Shown: piece by piece, positions 16,590-24,239 of the stretch
Layout of the letters: every line of letters begins with the position of its first letter
How positions within the stretch are numbered: position 1 is the stretch's first letter
NCBI RefSeq assembly: GCF_900167025.1
Contig: NZ_FUXC01000002.1
Span: forward strand, 1-64,000
Length of the DNA: 64,000 bases
DNA from: Treponema berlinense
GTDB taxonomy: Bacteria > Spirochaetota > Spirochaetia > Treponematales > Treponemataceae
Reading direction: 5' to 3'
Made by a program: the position numbers and the translations under genes
The notes under the pieces: generated by a model
Databases searched by the model: none
What the model was told of the DNA's origin: nothing
Seen by the model: the letters and a program-made list of their open reading frames with translations, nothing else

Positions 16590-18434
16590 ATGAAAAGTTG
16601 CGCAGAATTTTTTTTATTTTCGATTTTCTGTTTTTCTTCACTTTTTTCGGGCTGTAAAAAATATCCTGAAATGACGCTTGAAGAAATTGATGCCTTTCGC
16701 TCAAGTGCTTCCGACGGAATCCTCTCAAAAACAATCAGTAAACCTTTTAAGGATGAAGGCTGGAAAATCGGTAAAAACGGCGGAGTCTGGAACGGAACAA
16801 TTTCTGCCGATCCAAAAAGCTTTAATCTTTTGATTGCAGAACGCGACGCCTCAACTTCCGGAATTTTAAGTTATCTTACGGACAGCCTTGTCGATTACAA
16901 TTATGTAAAACGTGAATGGCAGGCCAGGCTTGCAGACTTTGAAATTTCTACTGACGAAAAAAATGGAACTCTCGACGTAATCTACACTTTGCGCGATGAC
17001 ATTTTCTGGAGTTTCTACGGCAATTCGCAGCAAAAAGTAAAAATCACCAGCGATGATGTTGTTTTTTGGTACGATGAAATTTATGGTGATGAAGAATGCG
17101 CTTCGTCAGCGTACAATTCGCGTTTTATGGCTATGCCAGACGGAAGCGAAAAAGAAATCACGATTGAAAAAATTGATTCACGAAAATTTGTTTTTCATTT
17201 TCCGAGAATTGTGGCGGAGCCGATTTTAGCAACAAATATGAGTTTTGGACCTGCGTTTATTTACAAAACGGCAAAGGATAGTGGCGGAGTTTCTGCTCTA
17301 AGGCAGATTTTTAGCGTTGCGGACGATCCAAAAAAAATTCCTTCATGCGGAAAGTATTTTTTGACACAATACACGCCTGGACAGAGAATAGTCTATGAAA
17401 AAAATCCTGATTATTGGGAAAAAGATGCCGAAGGCAAGCCGATTGTTTATCCAGACAAAAAAATCTGTCAGATTGTGGCGGACAACAATACTTCATATCT
17501 TTTGTTTAAGCAGGGAAAAATTGAAGAATATGCGCCAGCTCCCGAGCAGCTTGAAAATCTTGTAAATGGAGCGGACAATTTTGGCGAAAACGGATATTCT
17601 GTTTTTTCGAGCGCAGGAAATCTTGACGCCGCATTTTGGACTTTTAACCAAAATCCACAGAATTCTGACAAAAAATACTACGGATGGTTTACAAAGAAAG
17701 AATTCCGGCAGGCAATGAGTTGTCTTTTAAATCGTGAACGTATTATAAGACAAACTTACCGTGGACTTGCAGAGCCAAAATATTCATTTTTTCCAGCGGC
17801 AAATAAATTTTATAACGAGGAAATTTTCCTTCAATATAGATTTAGTCACGCTCATGCGCAAAAACTTTTAGAAAGTGCCGGCTTTAAAAAGAAAGACGAC
17901 GGTTTTTTGTATGACCAGAACGGAAATAAAGTTGAATTTGATTTGACGATTGTTTCTTCTAGCAACACTTTGTCGGATATTGCGCAAATAATTGTAGATG
18001 AGTGCAAAAAGGAAGGAATTGAGGTGAATGTGCGTCAGACGGATTTTCAGCGTCTCGTCGAGCAGCTTACGTCAACTTACGACTGGCAGAGCCTGATTAT
18101 TGGTTTGAGCGGCGGAACAATCTTTCCAACTCAAGGGTCGAATGTCTGGCTTAGCGGCGGAAATCTTCATATGTGGTATCCACTTCAAAAAACGCCTGCA
18201 ACCGACTGGGAAAAACGAATTGACTGGCTTTACAACGAAGCGTCTTGTATTGTTGACGAAAAAAAAGCAAAGCCGTACTGGGACGAGTACCAGAAAATTA
18301 TTCTTGAGCAGTGTCCTGTAATTTATCTTGTGCGTGGACGTTCGTTTTATGCGCTGAATAACCGCTGGGATATGAGCAATGTTTATTTTGACAATGTCGG
18401 CGGTGCCGAAACAACGCATATTTTTTTAAAGTGA
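16590..18434 (+). CDS. Peptide ABC transporter substrate-binding lipoprotein (family 5)
   Basis: A 614-aa extracytoplasmic solute-binding protein of the OppA/DppA family (SBP_bac_5). It has a short hydrophobic signal and a spirochete-style lipobox ending at C22. Family features include the EWQARLADFEIS segment, VVFWYDEIYG, YEKNPDYWEKD and FRQAMSCLLNRE. It captures oligopeptides, or possibly other ligands, for the permease and ATPase genes that follow from 19426. A structured intergenic region and plsC separate it from them. Highest expression in the system would be expected here, since binding proteins outnumber permeases. Confidence 0.9.
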   Translation: MKSCAEFFLFSIFCFSSLFSGCKKYPEMTLEEIDAFRSSASDGILSKTISKPFKDEGWKIGKNGGVWNGTISADPKSFNLLIAERDASTSGILSYLTDSLVDYNYVKREWQARLADFEISTDEKNGTLDVIYTLRDDIFWSFYGNSQQKVKITSDDVVFWYDEIYGDEECASSAYNSRFMAMPDGSEKEITIEKIDSRKFVFHFPRIVAEPILATNMSFGPAFIYKTAKDSGGVSALRQIFSVADDPKKIPSCGKYFLTQYTPGQRIVYEKNPDYWEKDAEGKPIVYPDKKICQIVADNNTSYLLFKQGKIEEYAPAPEQLENLVNGADNFGENGYSVFSSAGNLDAAFWTFNQNPQNSDKKYYGWFTKKEFRQAMSCLLNRERIIRQTYRGLAEPKYSFFPAANKFYNEEIFLQYRFSHAHAQKLLESAGFKKKDDGFLYDQNGNKVEFDLTIVSSSNTLSDIAQIIVDECKKEGIEVNVRQTDFQRLVEQLTSTYDWQSLIIGLSGGTIFPTQGSNVWLSGGNLHMWYPLQKTPATDWEKRIDWLYNEASCIVDEKKAKPYWDEYQKIILEQCPVIYLVRGRSFYALNNRWDMSNVYFDNVGGAETTHIFLK

Positions 18435-18458
18435 TTGGCATAACTGATTGCCAAAATA

Positions 18459-18527
18459 ATGACGAAATGGATTTTTACAGGTATACTGATTTTGTTTTTA
18501 TTTTTTTGCATTTTTAAGGAGGCATGA
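18459..18527 (+). other. Possible 22-residue hydrophobic micro-ORF
   Basis: ATG at 18459 to TGA at 18525-18527 would encode a 22-residue peptide with a central hydrophobic stretch (GILILFLFFCIF). It ends on an AAGGAGG-type sequence and at the first arm of a perfect hairpin. No good ribosome binding site precedes it, so it may be chance. Confidence 0.2.
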
Positions 18528-18591
18528 TAAAAATTACATCCCTGTAATTTTTATCATTACAGTTTGTTCAAGCGTTGCTTTCACAAACTGT
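18526..18591 (+). promoter_or_regulatory. Two tandem hairpins between binding protein and plsC
   Basis: The first is a perfect 13-base inverted repeat (18526-18538 and 18543-18555) around a four-base loop. The second has nine-base arms acagtttgt (18559-18567) and acaaactgt (18583-18591). There is no T run, so they look more like a 3' mRNA-stabilising or attenuating structure than a classical terminator. A short GC-rich segment (gccgctaacgcgg) related to the end of repeat copy 6 follows. Confidence 0.55.
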
Positions 18592-18648
18592 GATTCTCGC
18601 CATCCGTGGCTCGCCGCTAACGCGGTGTTTTATTAAGGAGATGCACCT

Positions 18649-19401
18649 ATGTTTAAAATTTTGATTACGGTTATAAAAATTTTTGCCTGGATGTTCAAGC
18701 GGGAAAAACTTCGGCATCAGTGTTTAAAACTCGAAAAACAGGGAAAAATCGCAGAAATGGATGCGATTCTGGCGGATATTGTTCCTCAGTGGGCGCGGTT
18801 TATTTGCGAAATTACAGGAACTAAGGTTGTCGTAAATGGACTTGAAAAACTTCCTGAAGATTCGGCCGTGGTTTTTATTGCAAACCATCAGGGATATATG
18901 GATATTCCTTCGATTTATGGTTATATTCCAAAATTTATTTCGTTTGTTTCAAAAAAAGAAATTGGTTCAATTCCGCTGATAAAAGACTGGATGCGCTTTT
19001 TGCACTGTACTTTGATGGACAGAAAAAGTCCGCGCGCTTCGGTCAAGGCTATTCGCGATGCTGCGGAAAATGTAAAAAAAGGATATTCGCAGGTGATTTT
19101 TCCGGAAGGAACCCGTTCAAAAGGCGGTCTGCATCATGAATTTAAGGCAGGAAGCTTTAAACTTGCCTTTTTGTCGCAGTCGCCGATTGTGCCGTTGACA
19201 ATTGAAGGCTCATATAAGGTTTTTGAAGAAAAAAAGACGATAAGCCGCGGAAATACGATTTATATAACCGTACATGATCCAATTCCGACCGCGGAGCTTT
19301 CGCGCGAACAGCAGGCTGCACTTCCAGAAAAAATTGAAAAGATTATTTGCGAACAGCTTAAGCCTGCAGAAAAACTTTATATCGAATCTCATTCTAAATA
19401 G
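18649..19401 (+). CDS. plsC: 1-acyl-sn-glycerol-3-phosphate acyltransferase (PlsC)
   Basis: Transfers an acyl chain to lysophosphatidate to give phosphatidate in phospholipid synthesis at the inner membrane. 250 aa. The acyltransferase motif I is NHQGYMD (NHx4D form), motif III is FPEGTRSKGG, and motif IV is VPLTIEG. A hydrophobic N terminus can anchor it. Start ATG 18649 has an AAGGAG-type site. It sits between the peptide-binding lipoprotein and the oppB-like gene, only 24 bases before the latter, an unusual position for a lipid gene. Confidence 0.9.
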   Translation: MFKILITVIKIFAWMFKREKLRHQCLKLEKQGKIAEMDAILADIVPQWARFICEITGTKVVVNGLEKLPEDSAVVFIANHQGYMDIPSIYGYIPKFISFVSKKEIGSIPLIKDWMRFLHCTLMDRKSPRASVKAIRDAAENVKKGYSQVIFPEGTRSKGGLHHEFKAGSFKLAFLSQSPIVPLTIEGSYKVFEEKKTISRGNTIYITVHDPIPTAELSREQQAALPEKIEKIICEQLKPAEKLYIESHSK

Positions 19402-19425
19402 ATTGAGTTTTTGCGGGAGATTTTT

Positions 19426-20505
19426 GTGAAAAAATTAAAAGTTTTTTTTGAAGCTGCATGTTCTTTAAAAGCAAAATTTCCGCTCGGTTCTTTTATTTTA
19501 ACGCGTCTGGTTACAATGCTTGTAATTCTTTTTTTGCTTGGCTGGGCGCTTTTTGCGTTAATGGCGCTTGCGCCAGGCGATATTGTCGATCAGATGATGC
19601 AACAGCAGATTATGAGCCAGACTTCTGGAACTGGCGGAGCAAGCACCGCAAACAACAAAGTTTTTAACGAAGATCAGATGGCGATTTTGCGCTCGGAAAT
19701 GGGGCTGGATCAGCCGTTTACGATTCAATATTTTAAATGGCTAAAACGCGTTATTGTAAATCATGATCTTGGAGTAAGCCTTATAAGCCGCGCTCCGGTG
19801 AGTTTTTTGATAAAAAGCAGAATTGTAAATTCGATTATGTTGAATTTGATTTCGCTCGTCTTTATTACGATTTTTTCGTTTTTGTTCGGAGTTTATTTTT
19901 CGAGCAAGGCAGGAACTAAAACGGACGTTGCGGCGACTTTTTTTGCGCTTTTTTTTCACGCTTTTCCGGGAATTCTTCTTTTGATTTTGTTTCAGCTTTT
20001 TGCGTCGGCAACTTCGCTCTTTCCAGTAACTGCCTATCCAGACTTTCCTTTTTCCGACGCTCCTGGAAAATTCGTTTTTAGCTATGTTCATCATATTTTT
20101 TTGCCGCTTCTGGCTTCGTTTTTGGGCGGAGTTGGTGGAACTATGCGCACAATCCGCTCGACAATGCTCGATCAGATGGGACTTCCTTACATTATGGCAA
20201 TCCGCGCCCGTGGAATTTCTGAGAGGCGTGTTTATCTTGCCCATGCTTTTAGAAATACTCTCAATCCCTACATAACCGGAAGCGCAAACCTTCTTGCCGG
20301 ACTTTTTTCTGGTTCTCTCGTTCTCGAAATTATTTTTTCTTATCCTGGAATCGGCCGTCTTATGTACGAAGCGGTCATGCAGCAGGACGTAAATTTGGTT
20401 TTGGCAAACAGTATGTTTATTTCGGCTCTTGTTTTGGTCGGAATGGTAATAAGCGACATTTTGCTTGCTGTCGTTGATCCTAGAATCCGTTATGGAAAAG
20501 AATGA
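19426..20505 (+). CDS. Peptide ABC transporter permease, OppB/DppB type
   Basis: A 359-aa inner-membrane subunit with an N-terminal helix (about 20-45), a periplasmic loop, and five further helices of the BPD_transp_1 fold. The coupling segment reads MAIRARGISERRVYLAHAFRNTLNPYITG, the EAA loop of OppB permeases. The frame opens at a TTG at 19411, but the GTG at 19426 has a GGGAG site seven bases upstream and is preferred. It overlaps the next gene by four bases (ATGA). It forms the channel with the permease half of the following fusion protein. Confidence 0.88.
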   Translation: MKKLKVFFEAACSLKAKFPLGSFILTRLVTMLVILFLLGWALFALMALAPGDIVDQMMQQQIMSQTSGTGGASTANNKVFNEDQMAILRSEMGLDQPFTIQYFKWLKRVIVNHDLGVSLISRAPVSFLIKSRIVNSIMLNLISLVFITIFSFLFGVYFSSKAGTKTDVAATFFALFFHAFPGILLLILFQLFASATSLFPVTAYPDFPFSDAPGKFVFSYVHHIFLPLLASFLGGVGGTMRTIRSTMLDQMGLPYIMAIRARGISERRVYLAHAFRNTLNPYITGSANLLAGLFSGSLVLEIIFSYPGIGRLMYEAVMQQDVNLVLANSMFISALVLVGMVISDILLAVVDPRIRYGKE

Positions 20506-22673
20506 TGAAAAAACTTTTTGATTACATAAAAGTCCGCCCTCTCGCCCTTGTTTCCGTGATTTTTATTTTGATTTTGTATCTTTTTATGATTTTTGCGGAA
20601 TTTATCGCTCCTTATTCACCTTCAAAGAGTTTTGAAGAAGGAACATTTCATCCTGCAAATGTTGAATTTTCAAAAAAAGGTCTTGTCGCACGCGAATTCC
20701 GCGTTTTAAATCCATCTTCGTGGCAGTACGCAAAAGTAAAGGGAATAAATCACAAAATTCAATTTTTTGTAAAAGGCGAAAAATACCGTCTTTTGGGAAT
20801 TTTCCCGACAGAACGCCACCTTTTTGGAGTTCAGGCAGATGAATTGACCGGCGAAACTTATCCTGTTTTTTTGTTCGGAGCAGATAATCTTGGGCGCGAC
20901 ATGTTCAGCCGGATTGTTTACGGAAGCCGGATATCTCTTACAATCGGTTTTGTTGCGAGCGCAATAAGCCTTTTTCTGGCGATTGTGTTTGGAGGTTTCG
21001 CAGGATTTTTTGGAGGAATTGTCGACTGGACGGTAATGCGCTTTTCGGAATTTTTTATGCTTATTCCGAGCCTTTATTTGATTTTGTTTTTGCGTTCACT
21101 TTTAAACGGAAGCATGGATTCTGGTCAGAGTTATATGATAATCACTTTGATTTTGAGCCTTGTCGGCTGGCCGGGCAGTGCGCGCACTCTTCGGGGAATG
21201 GTTCACTCTATAAAGCGTGAAGAATTTGTTCAGAACGCCCAGCTTGAAAAAATTCCTTCGATAATAATTATTTTTAAGTACATAATTCCTCAAATTTCGA
21301 GTCTTTTGATTGTAAGCACAACTCTTTCGATTCCAGGTTTTATTATGAGCGAAACAACTCTTTCTTATCTTGGGCTTGGAATTTCAGATCCTGCTGTAAG
21401 CTGGGGCTCGATGATAAACCGCGAAATTTCAACCCTGTCAAATCTTAAAAATTTTCCGTGGCTTTTGATTCCTGTTTTTTTGCTTTTGGGCGTAACACTT
21501 GCATTCAATTTTTTTGGAGATGCGCTGCGGGATTATTTTGATCCGTACAGTGTTGTTTTTAAAAGAAGAAAAATTCGTTCAGAAAAATCGAAAGAAAACG
21601 GACAAAAAAATGAAGTTTTTAAGGGCGATGAAAAAAATCTTCTCAGCGTGCGAAATCTTCGGGTTGAATTTTTAATTCAGCGTGGAAAGCAAAAAGTGAA
21701 TGTCCAGTCTGTGCGCGGAGTTTCGTTCGACGTAAAAAAAGGCGAAATCTTAGGAATTGTAGGCGAATCTGGTTCTGGAAAATCGGTTTCTACAACCGCA
21801 ATTACGGGGCTTTTGCCTTTAAATGCCAGTGTTTTTGGACATATTTATTTTAATTGCAGAAATGATGAAGAGCTTTGCCGCAAAATTTTTGAAAAAACTC
21901 CCAAAAAAGCAGACGGCGCTTCGGACGGATTTATCGACCTTGCGGCTTTGAAAAATTCCCAGATGAGGTTTATCCGCGGACAAAAAATCGGAATGATTTT
22001 TCAGGAAAGTTCGCGGGCCTTTGATCCTCTTCAAAATATCGGCTCGGTCTTTTTTGAAACCCTAAAAAATCTTGATCCAAAAATTACAAAAGAAGAATCT
22101 GACGAAAAAGCCTGTTCCCTTCTTGAAGAAACTGGAATTACAGATGCAAAAAAACGCTTGAAAAATTTTCCGCATCAATTTTCCGGCGGACAACTTCAGC
22201 GAATAGGAATTGCGCTTGCGCTTGCTCAAAATTGCGAACTTTTGATTGCGGACGAACCGACAACCGCTCTTGACGTTACGATTCAGGCTCAAATCGAGGA
22301 ACTTTTGCGCACCTTGAATAAAAACCGCGGACTTTCAATTATTTTTATAAGCCACAATATTGAACTTGTTGCCCGGCTAAGCCATAGAATGATTGTAATG
22401 TACGGCGGAAAAATCATGGAAAGGGGAGAAAGCCAGACAGTTTTTAATTCGCCAAGGCATTCTTACACAAAAGCTCTTCTTGCTTCGACTCCGCATTTTG
22501 GAATGCATTATTCTGAACAAAAACTTTCGTCAATTCCGGGACGCGTGTCTGATCCTGCAAGGCCTGAGCCTGGCTGCCCGTTTGCTCCACGATGTTCGTT
22601 TGCAAAAGAACAGTGTAAAAATACGGAATCTGAGTGTTATGTTGTTTTGTCCGATGGAGAAAAGTCAGAATGA
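20502..22673 (+). CDS. Fused peptide ABC transporter permease (OppC) and ATPase (OppD)
   Basis: 723 aa. Residues 1-350 are an OppC-type permease: N-terminal helix, periplasmic loop, GADNLGRDMFSRIVYGSRISL and the GWPGSARTLRG coupling loop. After a charged linker of about 25 residues, residues 379-723 are an OppD-type ATPase with Walker A GESGSGKS near 421, signature FSGGQLQR, Walker B LLIADEPTTALD, and the C-terminal Cys-containing PGCPFAPRCSF segment. The two are normally separate proteins; here one uninterrupted frame joins them, with no stop or frameshift between. It overlaps oppB-like and oppF-like genes by ATGA junctions. All motifs look functional. Confidence 0.92.
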   Translation: MMKKLFDYIKVRPLALVSVIFILILYLFMIFAEFIAPYSPSKSFEEGTFHPANVEFSKKGLVAREFRVLNPSSWQYAKVKGINHKIQFFVKGEKYRLLGIFPTERHLFGVQADELTGETYPVFLFGADNLGRDMFSRIVYGSRISLTIGFVASAISLFLAIVFGGFAGFFGGIVDWTVMRFSEFFMLIPSLYLILFLRSLLNGSMDSGQSYMIITLILSLVGWPGSARTLRGMVHSIKREEFVQNAQLEKIPSIIIIFKYIIPQISSLLIVSTTLSIPGFIMSETTLSYLGLGISDPAVSWGSMINREISTLSNLKNFPWLLIPVFLLLGVTLAFNFFGDALRDYFDPYSVVFKRRKIRSEKSKENGQKNEVFKGDEKNLLSVRNLRVEFLIQRGKQKVNVQSVRGVSFDVKKGEILGIVGESGSGKSVSTTAITGLLPLNASVFGHIYFNCRNDEELCRKIFEKTPKKADGASDGFIDLAALKNSQMRFIRGQKIGMIFQESSRAFDPLQNIGSVFFETLKNLDPKITKEESDEKACSLLEETGITDAKKRLKNFPHQFSGGQLQRIGIALALAQNCELLIADEPTTALDVTIQAQIEELLRTLNKNRGLSIIFISHNIELVARLSHRMIVMYGGKIMERGESQTVFNSPRHSYTKALLASTPHFGMHYSEQKLSSIPGRVSDPARPEPGCPFAPRCSFAKEQCKNTESECYVVLSDGEKSE

Positions 22674-23635
22674 ATGAAAAATTTTCAGAAAAAAAAGACA
22701 ATATTCTCGAAGTAAAAAATCTGACGAAAAAATTTTCGCTTGAATCAGGCTTTTTTGCCAGAAAAGACAGGTTTGTTTATGCGCTTAACAATGTGAGTTT
22801 TGAAATTGAACGCGGAAAAACTTACGGTCTTGTCGGCGAGTCCGGCTGCGGAAAGTCTACGGTTGCAAAACTTTTGGTCGGAATGTACAAGGCGGACAGC
22901 GGAAAAATAGTTTTTAAAAGTTCAGAAAATCGAAAAAACGAAAATGAGAAGAATTCTTCAATGATAAAATATATTTTTCAGGATCCTGCGCGTTCATTAA
23001 ACCCGAGGATGACAGTTTTTTCGATTTTGACAGACGGCTTAAAACACGAAAAAAAAGGAATAAAAAAAGAAGAACTGAAAAAACTGGCGGAAGAAATTTT
23101 AGAGGAAGTTGGTCTTGTTAAATCTGACCTTGAGCGCAGGCCTTCGGAATTTTCTGGTGGACAGAGACAGAGAATTTCTATTGCGCGCGGACTTTTGATG
23201 CAGCCGCAACTTTTAATTTGTGACGAAGTTGTTTCTGCGCTTGATGTTTCGATTCAGGGACAGATTTTAAATCTTTTGCAGGAAATCCGCTCAAAAAGAA
23301 ATTTAAGCTGTCTTTTTATTGCCCATGACTTGCGCGTAAGCTGTTATTTTTGCGACAAAATCGGCGTAATGTACCGCGGTGTTTTGGTTGAAGAAGGAAA
23401 TGCCGAAGACTTTTACAAAACGGCATTGCATCCGTATTCAAAACTCTTGTTTGCCGGAGCGGAAGGCGGAAAAACTTCGTTTAAAAATGAAGGCGAAGTA
23501 AAAAGTTCTCTGGAAGCTTTGGAATGCTGTCCTTTTGCTCACCGCTGCCCAAAAAAAACAGAAAAATGTCAAAAATCTTTGCCGGAATGGACGGTTTTGG
23601 AAGACGGACACAAGGTCCGGTGTTTTTGTCTGTAA
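22670..23635 (+). CDS. Peptide ABC transporter ATPase, OppF type
   Basis: A 321-aa cytoplasmic ATPase. Walker A GESGCGKST, signature FSGGQRQR, Walker B LLICDEVVSALD (the usual DEPVSALD with Pro replaced by Val), and the C-terminal CCPFAHRCPKKTEKC segment typical of OppD/OppF. The frame opens at a TTG at 22634, but ATG 22670 overlaps the stop of the fusion gene as ATGA and has a GGAGAAAAG site, so it is chosen. It pairs with the ATPase half of the fusion to power peptide import. Last gene of the operon; a GC-rich repeat follows. Confidence 0.9.
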   Translation: MNEKFSEKKDNILEVKNLTKKFSLESGFFARKDRFVYALNNVSFEIERGKTYGLVGESGCGKSTVAKLLVGMYKADSGKIVFKSSENRKNENEKNSSMIKYIFQDPARSLNPRMTVFSILTDGLKHEKKGIKKEELKKLAEEILEEVGLVKSDLERRPSEFSGGQRQRISIARGLLMQPQLLICDEVVSALDVSIQGQILNLLQEIRSKRNLSCLFIAHDLRVSCYFCDKIGVMYRGVLVEEGNAEDFYKTALHPYSKLLFAGAEGGKTSFKNEGEVKSSLEALECCPFAHRCPKKTEKCQKSLPEWTVLEDGHKVRCFCL

Positions 23636-23660
23636 AAAAAATTCTGCTTTAAGGAAAATC

Positions 23661-23762
23661 TTAGCCCGGATCGGAACGGCGTAAGTTTTTGCGGTGATTG
23701 AGCTTTGCGAAATTGCCGCAAAAATGCAGCGAAAGCGGAACCGTGCAGAGCCGGATTGACCG
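23661..23762. repeat. GC-rich intergenic repeat, copy 4
   Basis: Begins ttagcccggatcggaacggcgtaag, contains a hairpin with nine-base arms (tttttgcgg at 23686-23694, ccgcaaaaa near 23716-23724), and ends agcgaaagcggaaccgtgcag. It ends about 25 bases before the trpR-like promoter. Confidence 0.7.
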
Positions 23763-23788
23763 AAAATGCGCTCCAAAATTTTGATAAT

Positions 23789-23817
23789 TTGACCTTTTGC
23801 CGTTTTTGTAAGATAAT
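23789..23817 (+). promoter_or_regulatory. Promoter of the TrpR-like gene, leaderless configuration
   Basis: TTGACC (23789-23794), exact 17-base spacer, GATAAT (23812-23817): five of six matches in each box. The ATG at 23825 follows after seven bases, so transcription should begin on or next to the start codon. Confidence 0.7.
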
Positions 23818-23824
23818 TGTTTCT

Positions 23825-24142
23825 ATGGAACAGGACGAAATTTCAGAAAACGAACGCAAAGCGCTGCTTGATGACGGTTTGCGCGAAATGTGTAATTTAA
23901 TTGCAAAAAACAATGATCCACAGACAATTTATGATTTTTTCGGCTGCCTTTTTACTCCTGCAGAAATGAGGGATTTTGCGACTCGCTGGCTTTTGGTTAA
24001 GGAAATCGACAAAGGCACTACACAACGCGAAATTGCCAGAAAATTTGGAATGTCGCTGTGCAAAATTACGCGTGGTTCCCGGGAATTAAAAAAACAGAAT
24101 TCGGCTTTCAGGCGGTTTCTGGAACTTGCAAAAAAGTTGTAG
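23825..24142 (+). CDS. Trp repressor family DNA-binding protein (TrpR/YerC-like)
   Basis: A 105-aa helical protein of the TrpR superfamily. The helix-turn-helix reads TTQREIARKFGMSLCKITRGSRELKK, very close to the TrpR recognition helix with its ITRGSNSLK ending, and the upstream FTPAEMRDFATRW segment matches the core helices. TrpR represses trp genes with tryptophan as corepressor; the YerC/YecD relatives have other or unknown roles. No trp genes are near, so the target is unknown. The open frame extends upstream into the GC-rich repeat, but the ATG at 23825 sits seven bases after a strong promoter and gives the normal family length. Confidence 0.8.
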   Translation: MEQDEISENERKALLDDGLREMCNLIAKNNDPQTIYDFFGCLFTPAEMRDFATRWLLVKEIDKGTTQREIARKFGMSLCKITRGSRELKKQNSAFRRFLELAKKL

Positions 24143-24239
24143 GTTTTTCCTGATTTAGTATTCAACTTCTCTTAACTTCAATTTTTTTCTTCCGATAATT
24201 AAACAAAGAAATTTTTACTTGGAAATTACGGGAGACAGC

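Noticed and set aside
23705-23824. N-terminal extension of the TrpR-like protein
   Set aside because: It would translate a GC-rich repeat and the promoter; the strong promoter ends seven bases before the ATG at 23825.
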